This document shows positions 46,125-54,391 of a stretch of DNA of 64,000 nt, piece after piece; the first letter of the stretch is position 1; every line of letters starts with the position of its first letter. Source of the DNA: Paractinoplanes atraurantiacus (lineage in GTDB: Bacteria; Actinomycetota; Actinomycetes; Mycobacteriales; Micromonosporaceae); the NCBI RefSeq assembly GCF_900215205.1, contig NZ_OBDY01000002.1, forward strand, positions 205,867-269,866. The letters run 5' to 3'. A program made the translations under genes and the position numbers. The notes beneath the pieces were generated by a model, which did no database searches, was not told the origin of the DNA, and was given only the letters and a program-made list of their open reading frames with translations.

Positions 46125-47528
46125 ATGCGGCATTCACAGCGAATAGGACGACTGTCCGCGGCCCTGCTGCTGGTGGCCACGACCGTGGCGGCTTGCGGCG
46201 GCAGCCAGGACGACGACGCGAAGGCGAGCGCCCCCAAGGCGCCGGCGGCCATCCCGGAGCTCACCAAGGACCCGCTGACCCTCAGCTTCATCTGGTTCGA
46301 GTGGCCACCCGCCCAGGCGCTGGAGGCCTTCGCGAACGAGGAGTACAAGAAAGAGCGGCCGAACGTGACCGTCAAGGTCAACACCGTGCCGAACGCGAAC
46401 TGGCACGACGCGATGTTCACCCAGTTCGCCGCGCGCAAGACCGACTTCGACGTCGCGATCCTGGACTCGCAGCACATCGGCGAGGCGGTGACGAACGGCA
46501 ACATCCTCGACCTCACCGACTTCGTCAAGAACAACATCGACGTCGACGCCTACGACCCGTACCTGCTGGCCGCGTACGGCCAGTTCCCCCAGGCGGAGAC
46601 CGGCCAGCGCGACGAGAACGCCAGCCTGTACGGGCTGCCGCTGCTCGGCGACACCTGGACGATGATCTACCGCAAGGACCTGATCGGCGACAAGCCGCCG
46701 CAGACCTGGGACGAGATGATCTCGGCCGCCGAGAAGTGCCAGGCCGACAACCCCGGCGTCAGCGGGCTGGCCTTCCACCAGGCCAACGGCTCCGACGCCG
46801 CGGCCGTCACCTACAACACGGTCAACGGCGTCTACGGCGGCAACCTGTGGGACGCCAAGAACCGCAAGATCGAAGGGGTCCTCAACGACGCGGCCGGCCA
46901 GGAGGCGATGGACGTCCTGGTCACCAAGATGAAGCCGCTGACGGCCAAGGGCTCCGGCAACTGGTTCATCGACGAGGTGAACGCGGCGGTCGCCCAGGGC
47001 AAGGCCTGCATCGCGTTCAACTGGATCGCCGCGAGCGGTGGCCTGCTCGACCCGAAGCAGTCGACGCTCGGCAAGACGCGGGAGCAGATCCTCGGCAAGC
47101 TGGGCTTCGCCACCCTGCCGAAGCAGAAGACTGACCTGGTTCCGCTCGGCGGCATGGGCATGCACGTGTCGGCCTACGCCTCCTCGGCCAACCAGGCCGA
47201 GGCCCTGAGCTTCATGAAGTGGTTCGAGCAGGCTGACGTCCAGAAGAAGTGGGCCGCGGCCGGTGGCGTGCCATCGCGCAAGGACGCCCTGGCGTCGCCC
47301 GAGTTCCTCAACGCCGGGCCGTTCAACAAGGTGTACGCCGACTCGGTGCCGCGGATGCGCGACATGTGGAACGTGCCCGAGTACGCACGCCTCGTCGACA
47401 TCGAGAACACCAACGTCAACGCGGCCCTCAACGGCGCGAAGAGCCCGAAGGACGCGCTCAACGACATCGCGAAGGACCAGCAGGCCGTGCTCGACTCCAG
47501 CAACCGCAAGGGCGGCGGCGGACTGTGA
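46125..47528 (+). CDS. ABC importer, solute-binding lipoprotein
   Basis: The start at ATG 46125 gives 467 residues with a lipoprotein signal: a basic N terminus, a hydrophobic stretch and the lipobox VAAC (Cys at about 25). Upstream in-frame starts would disrupt the signal. The mature part is a family 1 extracellular solute-binding protein (FEWPPAQALEAF, LPLLGDTWTMIYRKDL, GGMGMHVSAYA). It should bind a sugar, polyol or similar solute outside the membrane and feed the two permeases next to it. It is the first gene of a seven-gene operon that ends with an aldehyde and an alcohol dehydrogenase, so the solute may be an alcohol or polyol. Confidence 0.93.
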   Translation: MRHSQRIGRLSAALLLVATTVAACGGSQDDDAKASAPKAPAAIPELTKDPLTLSFIWFEWPPAQALEAFANEEYKKERPNVTVKVNTVPNANWHDAMFTQFAARKTDFDVAILDSQHIGEAVTNGNILDLTDFVKNNIDVDAYDPYLLAAYGQFPQAETGQRDENASLYGLPLLGDTWTMIYRKDLIGDKPPQTWDEMISAAEKCQADNPGVSGLAFHQANGSDAAAVTYNTVNGVYGGNLWDAKNRKIEGVLNDAAGQEAMDVLVTKMKPLTAKGSGNWFIDEVNAAVAQGKACIAFNWIAASGGLLDPKQSTLGKTREQILGKLGFATLPKQKTDLVPLGGMGMHVSAYASSANQAEALSFMKWFEQADVQKKWAAAGGVPSRKDALASPEFLNAGPFNKVYADSVPRMRDMWNVPEYARLVDIENTNVNAALNGAKSPKDALNDIAKDQQAVLDSSNRKGGGGL

Positions 47529-48475
47529 GTGAGCCCGTCTCGCTGACGACCGACCGTCCGGGGCAGGCGGATACGCCGAAGCCGCCTGCCCCGGGCCGGT
47601 CCCGCCGGCTGACCGACCGCCGGCTCGCCGTGGCCTTCATCGCCCCCGCGCTGCTGCTGTTGCTCGCCATGTCGGTGTTCCCGTTGCTGTGGGCGCTGTA
47701 CCTGTCCTTCACCGACTACTCGGCCACCCGCGGGGGTCCCGCCAATTTCGTCTGGTTCGGGAACTACACCGCCATCCTGACCTCGGCCCAGGTCCACCTG
47801 CGGGCCCTGACGACGCTGGTGTACGTGGTCGGCGCGGTCGGCCTGCAGACCGCGCTCGGCTTCACCATCGCCTATCTGATCTCCCGGCGCACCCGCGGGC
47901 GGGGACTGCTGACCACGCTGTTCCTGGTTCCGATGATGTTGTCGCCGGTCGTGGTCGGGCTGTTCTGGCGTTTCATGCTCGACGCGCAGTTCGGCGTGGT
48001 GAACAGCATGCTCGGCTCGCTCGGCCTGGGTCAGGTGGAGTGGCTCACCCGGCAGCGGACGGCGCTGCTCTCCCTGATCGTGGTCGACACCTGGCAGTGG
48101 ACGCCGTTCATCATGCTCATCGCGCTGGCCGGCCTCACCGCGGTCCCCAAATACCTCTACGAGGCCGCGTCGATCGACCGGGCGTCCGAGTGGTTCCGGT
48201 TCCGCACCATCACTCTTCCGCTGGTGTGGCCGCTGCTGCTCATCGCCGTGCTGTTCAGGGCGATCGAGGCCTTCCGGCTGTTCGACCTCGTCTACATCCT
48301 CACGAGCGGAGGACCTGGGGTCTCCACCGAGACGTTGTCGTTCCACGTCTACAAGGTCGCGTTCCTGGGCTTCAACACCGGAACGGCTTCGGCGTACGGG
48401 ATTCTCATGGTTCTCGTCGTGATCGTCCTCACGCAGCTCTACCTGCGCTACCTGAACAAGCTCAAGGAGGACTGA
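47525..48475 (+). CDS. ABC importer permease (MalF/UgpA type)
   Basis: The start GTG 47525 overlaps the stop of the binding-protein gene; 316 residues. After a Pro/Arg-rich cytoplasmic start there are about six membrane segments, beginning with AFIAPALLLLLAMSVF. The ATPase-contact loop reads YEAASIDRASEWFRFRTITL. With the next permease it forms the channel of the importer. Confidence 0.92.
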   Translation: MSEPVSLTTDRPGQADTPKPPAPGRSRRLTDRRLAVAFIAPALLLLLAMSVFPLLWALYLSFTDYSATRGGPANFVWFGNYTAILTSAQVHLRALTTLVYVVGAVGLQTALGFTIAYLISRRTRGRGLLTTLFLVPMMLSPVVVGLFWRFMLDAQFGVVNSMLGSLGLGQVEWLTRQRTALLSLIVVDTWQWTPFIMLIALAGLTAVPKYLYEAASIDRASEWFRFRTITLPLVWPLLLIAVLFRAIEAFRLFDLVYILTSGGPGVSTETLSFHVYKVAFLGFNTGTASAYGILMVLVVIVLTQLYLRYLNKLKED

Positions 48476-49371
48476 TGGCCGTCTCCGTCGACGAGGCCGT
48501 GTCCGCCGGTCCGGTCCCGAAGCACGCGCCCCCCACGCGGCGGCGCAGCGGCCGGGGCCGCGCCATCGTCGAGGTCGCGCTGCTGACCGTGCTGGCCGTC
48601 GTCATGTTGTTCCCGGTGCTGTGGATGATCGAGACCTCGATCAAGGAGAACCGGGACGTCTACGCCGTGCCGGCGAAGTTCTTCGACTTCGACGTCACCC
48701 TGGACCATTACCGCGACGTGTTCGTCTCGTCCGGCCTGTCCGTCTCGTTCCTCAACTCCGTGATCGTGGCCGGGGCCTCCACGGTGCTGGCGACCGTGCT
48801 GGGGGTTCCGGCCGCCTGGGCCTATTCACGCTTCACCCTGAAGGCCAAGAAGGATCAGCTGTTCTTCATCCTGTCCACCCGCTTCATGCCGCCCGTGGTG
48901 GTCGTGATCCCGATCTTCCTCATGTACCGCTACATCGGGCTCATCGACAGCGCGCTCGGCCTGATCCTCATCTACACCGCGTTCAACGTCCCGTTCACGA
49001 TCTGGATGATGAAGGGCTTCGTCGACGAGGTGCCCGCCGAGTACGAGGACGCCGCCATGCTCGACGGCTACACCCGCTTGCAGGCGTTCCGGAAGTTCAC
49101 CCTTCCCCTGCTCGTGCCGGGCATCGCCGCGACGGCGGTCTTCGCGCTCATCTTCTCGTGGAACGAGTTCGTGTTCGCCATCTTCCTCACCTCGAGCGAC
49201 GAGGTGCGGACGGCGCCACCGGCCATCGCCGGCCTCATCGGCGGCACCACAGTGGACTGGGGACTGGTGGCCGCCTCGTCCGTGGTGTTCGCCCTGCCGG
49301 TGCTCATCTTCGCCTATCTGGTGCGCAAGCACCTCGTCGCCGGCGTGACGCTCGGGGCGGTGCGGCGCTGA
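48475..49371 (+). CDS. ABC importer permease (MalG/UgpE type)
   Basis: The ATG overlaps the previous stop (TGATG) and lies behind AAGGAGG; 298 residues. About six membrane segments start with IVEVALLTVLAVVMLF, and the ATPase-contact loop is YEDAAMLDGYTRLQAFRKF. It pairs with the permease upstream. Confidence 0.92.
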   Translation: MAVSVDEAVSAGPVPKHAPPTRRRSGRGRAIVEVALLTVLAVVMLFPVLWMIETSIKENRDVYAVPAKFFDFDVTLDHYRDVFVSSGLSVSFLNSVIVAGASTVLATVLGVPAAWAYSRFTLKAKKDQLFFILSTRFMPPVVVVIPIFLMYRYIGLIDSALGLILIYTAFNVPFTIWMMKGFVDEVPAEYEDAAMLDGYTRLQAFRKFTLPLLVPGIAATAVFALIFSWNEFVFAIFLTSSDEVRTAPPAIAGLIGGTTVDWGLVAASSVVFALPVLIFAYLVRKHLVAGVTLGAVRR

Positions 49372-50438
49372 TGGCCGGCATCGAGGTGACCGCGCTGCAC
49401 AAGCGCTACCCGGACGGGACGGTCGCGGTCGAGCACGTGGATCTGTCCATCCGCGACGGCGAGCTGTTCGTGATGCTCGGCCCGTCGGGGTGCGGCAAGA
49501 CGACCACGTTGCGGGCCATCGCCGGCCTGGAGAGGCAGACGACCGGCGACATCCACATCGGCGACACGCTGGTCAACGACCTGCCGCCGGCCGAGCGCGA
49601 CATCGCCATGGTGTTCCAGTTCTACGCCCTCTACCCGCATCTGCGAACCCGCGACAATCTGGCGTTCCCGCTGCGGGCCGAAGGGCTGCCCAAGGCCGAG
49701 GTGCGAGCGCGGGTGGACGAGGCCGCCCGGCTGATGCGGCTCGGCCCGCTCCTGGACCGGCGACCGCGTCAACTGTCCGGCGGGGAGCAGCAGCGCGTCG
49801 CGCTGGCTCGCGCCCTGGTGCGGCGACCGCGCGCCTTCCTCATGGACGAGCCGCTGACCAATCTGGACGCCGAGCTGAGGGCGGAGATGCGTACGGAGAT
49901 CAAGCACTTGCAGGGTGAATTGGGGACGACGATGGTCTACGTCACCCACGACCAGGTCGAGGCGATGTCGCTCGGTCACCGGATCGCCATCCTCAACAAG
50001 GGCCGCGTCGAGCAGATCGGCACGCCGCTGGAGGTCTACGACCGTCCGGCGAGTCTGTTCTGCGCCGCCTTCATCGGCTCCCCTCCGATGAACCTGATCG
50101 AGGTGGAGGTGGCCGACGGGAAGCTGCGCGGCCAGGGTGGTCTGGCCCTCACACCCCCGCCGGGCCTGCCCCGCGACCGTCGCCTGGTCGTGGGGGTCCG
50201 GCCGGAGGCGCTGGAAGTCGCCGAACCAGGAGCGGAGAGCTCGGTACCGGCCCGGGTCGTCTCGGCCGAGTGGCTGGGCGACGAAATCATCTACGTGGTC
50301 GACCACGGCGGTCAGCACGACGTACGGGTCCGGATGCCCTCGACCGTGCGTTTCGACGCCGACGCCAAGGTCGGGCTGCGGCACACCGGCGGGGCCCCGG
50401 CGGTCTACGACGTGAGCACGGAAGAGCTGGTGGCCTGA
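49371..50438 (+). CDS. ABC importer ATPase 1 (MalK/UgpC type)
   Basis: This 355-residue ATPase has Walker A GPSGCGKTT, a Q-loop in MVFQFYALYPHL, the signature LSGGEQQR, Walker B FLMDEP and the switch His in VYVTHDQVE. The C-terminal part carries a TOBE-type regulatory domain. The gene overlaps the permease stop by one base and the second ATPase gene by one base. The presence of two different ATPases in one operon points to a heterodimer. Confidence 0.94.
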   Translation: MAGIEVTALHKRYPDGTVAVEHVDLSIRDGELFVMLGPSGCGKTTTLRAIAGLERQTTGDIHIGDTLVNDLPPAERDIAMVFQFYALYPHLRTRDNLAFPLRAEGLPKAEVRARVDEAARLMRLGPLLDRRPRQLSGGEQQRVALARALVRRPRAFLMDEPLTNLDAELRAEMRTEIKHLQGELGTTMVYVTHDQVEAMSLGHRIAILNKGRVEQIGTPLEVYDRPASLFCAAFIGSPPMNLIEVEVADGKLRGQGGLALTPPPGLPRDRRLVVGVRPEALEVAEPGAESSVPARVVSAEWLGDEIIYVVDHGGQHDVRVRMPSTVRFDADAKVGLRHTGGAPAVYDVSTEELVA

Positions 50439-51514
50439 TGGGAACCGTGGCCGCGCACGGGCTGCGCAAGTCCTTCGGCAAGGTCCAGGCCCTGGACGGG
50501 GTGACGCTGGACGTCCCGAACGGTGCGTTCTTCGTCGTGCTCGGCCCCTCCGGGGCGGGCAAGACCACGACCCTGCGCGCGATCGCCGGCCTCGAGAAGC
50601 TCGACGCCGGGTCGGTGCGTCTGGACGGCCGGGACGCGACCGCCGACACTCCGGCCGAGCGTGACCTGGCCATGGTCTTCCAGAGCTACGCCCTCTACCC
50701 GCGGCGCACGGCGTACGAGAACATCGCCTCGCCGCTGCGGGCGCGCCGCAGCTCGTCGAGCGAGATCGCCGCGGCCGTCGACCGGGTCGCGAGCCTGCTG
50801 CACATCGAACGTCTGCTGCAGCGCCGTCCCGCGCAGTTGTCGGGCGGTGAGATGCAGCGTGTCGCCCTGGCCCGGGCGCTGGTCCGCAGCCCGCGCGCGT
50901 TCCTCATGGACGAGCCGCTGACCAACCTCGACCTCAAGCTCCGCGTCGAGATGCGCACCGAGCTCACCCGCATCCACCGCAGCCTCGGAGCGACCTTCGT
51001 CTACGTAACCAACGACCAGGTCGAGGCCCTGTCCATGGCCGATCAGGTCGCGGTCCTCAAGGAGGGGAAAGTGCAACAGGTCGGAACGCCGACCGAGGTC
51101 TACGAGCGTCCCGCCAACCAGTGGGTCGCCGGCTTCGTCGGGAGCCCGCCGATCAGCCTGCTCGCCTGCCACGCCGAGGGTGACCGTCTGGTCGGTGCGG
51201 ACGGCTGGACACTGCCCCGGCCCCGCTGGACCACGGCCGAGGACGGTCGTGCGCTGATGCTCGGCCTGCGCGCGGAGGATCTGTCCGTCGAGCAGCGCGG
51301 AGACGCGTCGTTGCCGGGAGAGGTCTACGGGCTGGAGCCGCTCGGCGATCGGACCGTGGTCGACGTCCGCGTGGGCACGGAAATCCTCAAGGTCAAGGCG
51401 CGGCCCACCATCACCGGTACGCCGGGCGAGCGACTGCAGGTCACGGTCGACCTGGACCGGGCACACCTGTTCGACGCCGGCACCGGGTTGTCGCTGTCGC
51501 AGGCCGGGCGGTGA
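50438..51514 (+). CDS. ABC importer ATPase 2 (MalK/UgpC type)
   Basis: The second ATPase, 358 residues, has Walker A GPSGAGKTT, Q-loop MVFQSYALYPRR, signature LSGGEMQR and Walker B FLMDEP. At the switch position it has VYVTNDQVE: Asn stands where His is normal, so this site may not hydrolyse ATP by itself. With ATPase 1 (normal His) this would give an importer with one consensus and one degenerate site. Rhizobial glycerol importers (GlpS/GlpT) also use two different ATPases. Confidence 0.92.
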   Translation: MGTVAAHGLRKSFGKVQALDGVTLDVPNGAFFVVLGPSGAGKTTTLRAIAGLEKLDAGSVRLDGRDATADTPAERDLAMVFQSYALYPRRTAYENIASPLRARRSSSSEIAAAVDRVASLLHIERLLQRRPAQLSGGEMQRVALARALVRSPRAFLMDEPLTNLDLKLRVEMRTELTRIHRSLGATFVYVTNDQVEALSMADQVAVLKEGKVQQVGTPTEVYERPANQWVAGFVGSPPISLLACHAEGDRLVGADGWTLPRPRWTTAEDGRALMLGLRAEDLSVEQRGDASLPGEVYGLEPLGDRTVVDVRVGTEILKVKARPTITGTPGERLQVTVDLDRAHLFDAGTGLSLSQAGR

Positions 51515-51518
51515 TCGC

Positions 51519-52967
51519 GTGAACATTCTGGCTCCCGAGCACCGGCGGCTCCGGATCGGTGATGACTGGCGCGACGCCACCGGCGGCGCCACCTTCGACG
51601 TCGAGGACCCGGCCACCGGCAAGACCATCGCCGCGGTGGCGGACGCGGGTGTCGCCGACGGGCTCGCCGCTCTGGACGCGGCGGCCGAGGCCATGCCGGC
51701 GTGGGCGGCGACCCCGCCGCGGAAACGCTCCGAGCTGTTGACCGCGACGTACCGGGCGCTGATCGACCGGTCCGAGGAGGTCGCCCGGCTGATAACACTG
51801 GAGATGGGCAAGCCGCTGGCCGAGGCTCGGGCCGAGGTGGCGTACGGCGCCGAGTTCTTCCGCTGGTTCGCCGAGGAGGCCGTACGCGTCGAGGGGCGCT
51901 ACAGCACCGCTCCCAACGGCGGATATCGCATCCTCACGGTGCCGAAGCCGGTCGGGCCGTGCGTCTTCGTGACGCCCTGGAACTTCCCGCTGGCCATGGG
52001 CGCCCGCAAGATCGCTCCGGCGCTGGCCGCGGGCTGCACGACGATCACCAAGCCGGCCGCGCTGACGCCGCTGACCATGCTGTTGCTGGCCCGCATCATG
52101 CAGGAGGCCGGCGTTCCCCCGGGCGTCGTCAACGTGGTGACCACCAGACGGGCCGGCGAGGTGGTCTCGGCGCTGCTGGCCGACCCCCGGACCCGCAAGC
52201 TCTCGTTCACCGGGTCGACCGAGGTCGGGCGCGTGCTGCTGCGACAGGCATCGGACACCGTGCTGCGCACCTCGATGGAGCTCGGCGGCAACGCGGCCTT
52301 GATCGTGTGTGCCGACGCCGACCTGGACGTCGCGGTCGACGGCGCCATGGTGGCCAAGATGCGCAACATCGGGGAGTCCTGCATCGCGGCCAACCGGATC
52401 TACGTCGAGGAGCCGGTGCGGGAGGAGTTCACGGCGCGCTTCGCCGAACGGATGGGCGCGCTGTCGATGGGCCATGGCCTCGACGACGGCGTGAACGTCG
52501 GTGCGCTGATCGATGAGGCCGCTGTCGACAGGATCGACGAGCTCGTCACCGACGCGGTCGGCCGTGGCGCCCGGGTCCTGGTGGGCGGCGAGCGCCCGGG
52601 CGGGCCGGGCCACTTCTACCCGCCCACCGTCCTGGTCGACGTGCCCGAGCAGGCGCGGATGCTGAGGGCGGAGATCTTCGGCCCGGTGGCGCCGATCATC
52701 TCGTTCACGTCCGACGACGAGGTGATGGCGAAGGCCAACGACACCGAGTACGGCCTGGTCGGATACGTCTTCACGCGTGACCTCCGGCGGGCCCTGCGGT
52801 TCACCGAGGGCCTCGACACGGGGATGCTCGGCGTCAATCGTGGCCTGATATCGGACCCGTCGGCTCCGTTCGGCGGCGTGAAGCAGTCCGGGATCGGCAA
52901 GGAGGGGTCGCACGAGGGCCTCCTCGAGTACCTCGAGCTCACCTACGCGGCGATCGACCTACCGTGA
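51519..52967 (+). CDS. NAD(P)-dependent aldehyde dehydrogenase (succinate-semialdehyde dehydrogenase-like)
   Basis: The 482-residue enzyme starts at GTG 51519. It has the cofactor segment FVTPWNFPLAMGARK, FTGSTEVGR, the general base Glu in MELGGNA and the catalytic Cys in NIGESCIAANR. Length and motifs fit the GabD group, though related aldehydes cannot be excluded. With the alcohol dehydrogenase that follows, it could oxidise an alcohol to an acid in two steps. 4-hydroxybutyrate to succinate is one possible reading, but the sequence does not fix the substrate. Confidence 0.88.
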   Translation: MNILAPEHRRLRIGDDWRDATGGATFDVEDPATGKTIAAVADAGVADGLAALDAAAEAMPAWAATPPRKRSELLTATYRALIDRSEEVARLITLEMGKPLAEARAEVAYGAEFFRWFAEEAVRVEGRYSTAPNGGYRILTVPKPVGPCVFVTPWNFPLAMGARKIAPALAAGCTTITKPAALTPLTMLLLARIMQEAGVPPGVVNVVTTRRAGEVVSALLADPRTRKLSFTGSTEVGRVLLRQASDTVLRTSMELGGNAALIVCADADLDVAVDGAMVAKMRNIGESCIAANRIYVEEPVREEFTARFAERMGALSMGHGLDDGVNVGALIDEAAVDRIDELVTDAVGRGARVLVGGERPGGPGHFYPPTVLVDVPEQARMLRAEIFGPVAPIISFTSDDEVMAKANDTEYGLVGYVFTRDLRRALRFTEGLDTGMLGVNRGLISDPSAPFGGVKQSGIGKEGSHEGLLEYLELTYAAIDLP

Positions 52968-52982
52968 CCGGAGGGGACTGAC

Positions 52983-54206
52983 ATGCTGGAGACCGTCCGC
53001 GGACCACGCCATCTGATAGTGGGGGAGGGGGTCGCGCAGAACATCCCGCGAGTGGTGGCCGAGTGCGGCTCGCGAGCCCTGATCGTGACCGACCGGGTGC
53101 TTCTGGGCCAGCCGGGCGTGGCCGGGATCGTGGCCGCCGTACGGGAGAGGGTCGAGCTCGTCAGGGTCTTCTCCGACGCGACCCCCGACGTGCCGCTCGA
53201 GGACGTCTCCCGGGCCGTCGCGGCCGCCGCCGAGGTGAACGCCGACGTCATCCTGGCCGTCGGCGGTGGCACGGTGATCGACCTTGCCAAGATCGTCGGT
53301 GTCATCCGCCGCCACGGCGGGTCGCCGCGCGACTTCTACGGCGAGTCGAAGGTGCCGGGGCCGACGATCCCGCTCGTCGCGGTGCCGACGACCTCGGGCA
53401 CCGGCTCCGAGCTCACACCGGTCTCGGTGCTGACCGACCCGGACCGCGTGCTGAAGGTGGGGGTGTCCAGCGTCCACATCGTGCCCGACTTCGCCATCGT
53501 CGACCCCGAGCTCACGTACACCTGCCCGGCGACCGTCACCGCCCACTCCGGCATCGACGCTTTCTGTCACGCGGTGGAGAGCTACACCGCGCGACCCCGG
53601 CCCCACGGGCCGCGCGACCCGGTGGAGCAGGTGTTCCTCGGCCGCAACCCGATCACCGACCACTACGCGCTGCGGGCCGCGGGGCGTATCGCGAGAAGCT
53701 TGCGCCGTGCCGTCCGGGACGGAGGCGACACGGAGGCGCGTGCGGACATGTCCTACGGATCGATGCTGGCCGGGCTCGCGTTCTCCCACGCGGGCAACGC
53801 GGCCCCGCACGCCCTCCAGTACCCCATCGGGGCCGCCACGCACACGCCGCACGGGCTGGGCGTCGGGCTGCTCCTGCCCTATGCGCTCGACGCGGCGGGG
53901 GAGGCCATCAGCGACCGGCTGGCCGTCCTGGCCCGGGTGTGCGGGCTCGACGTCGGCGGCGCCTCGGACGCCGAGGCCGCCGGCGCGTTCCTCGTCTGGC
54001 TCGACGAGCTTCTGGCCGACATCGGCATCCCGCGCACGCTGGCGGACATCGGGGTGGCCCGCGCCGACCTTCCCCGCTTCGCGGAGATGGCCGGCGGCGT
54101 CACCCGCCTGATTCAGAACCATCCGGGCCCGACCGACACCGCCAGCCTGACCGCGATCCTCGAAGCCGCCTGGGCCGGTGACCGGACCCGCCAGGTCCTC
54201 GCCTGA
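52983..54206 (+). CDS. Iron-type alcohol dehydrogenase
   Basis: The 407-residue protein is a group III (iron-dependent) alcohol dehydrogenase: cofactor motif AVGGGTVIDLAK, PTTSGTGSE, and metal ligands in SGIDAFCHAVE and further His in ALQYPIGAATHTPHG. A GGAGGGG ribosome binding site lies before ATG 52983. It is the last gene of the importer operon; a strong inverted repeat follows its stop. Relatives oxidise hydroxy acids, glycerol or simple alcohols. Confidence 0.9.
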   Translation: MLETVRGPRHLIVGEGVAQNIPRVVAECGSRALIVTDRVLLGQPGVAGIVAAVRERVELVRVFSDATPDVPLEDVSRAVAAAAEVNADVILAVGGGTVIDLAKIVGVIRRHGGSPRDFYGESKVPGPTIPLVAVPTTSGTGSELTPVSVLTDPDRVLKVGVSSVHIVPDFAIVDPELTYTCPATVTAHSGIDAFCHAVESYTARPRPHGPRDPVEQVFLGRNPITDHYALRAAGRIARSLRRAVRDGGDTEARADMSYGSMLAGLAFSHAGNAAPHALQYPIGAATHTPHGLGVGLLLPYALDAAGEAISDRLAVLARVCGLDVGGASDAEAAGAFLVWLDELLADIGIPRTLADIGVARADLPRFAEMAGGVTRLIQNHPGPTDTASLTAILEAAWAGDRTRQVLA

Positions 54207-54216
54207 TTGCCAGACC

Positions 54217-54249
54217 GGCCGAAGCGTTGCCGCGTAACGCTTTCTGGCC
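54217..54249. terminator. Inverted repeat after the importer operon
   Basis: AAGCGTT and AACGCTT form a perfect 7-bp stem with a 7-base loop, extended outward by GGCC pairs with a small bulge. There is no long T-run. It may end transcription of the operon; because AAGCGTT/AACGCTT resembles LacI-type boxes it could also be an operator of the alpha-galactosidase gene downstream. Confidence 0.5.
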
Positions 54250-54391
54250 GTTCACCTGCGCTCACGCTTCACTCATGCCGAAAAGTAAACGCCGCGTTTC
54301 CTCGAGTCGCCTGTGAGTTGTGAAGGTTAACATAGCTGAACCTCAATACCTCAGGGCGGCCCGACCTGGGGAACCCGGCGAAGGAGTGAAG

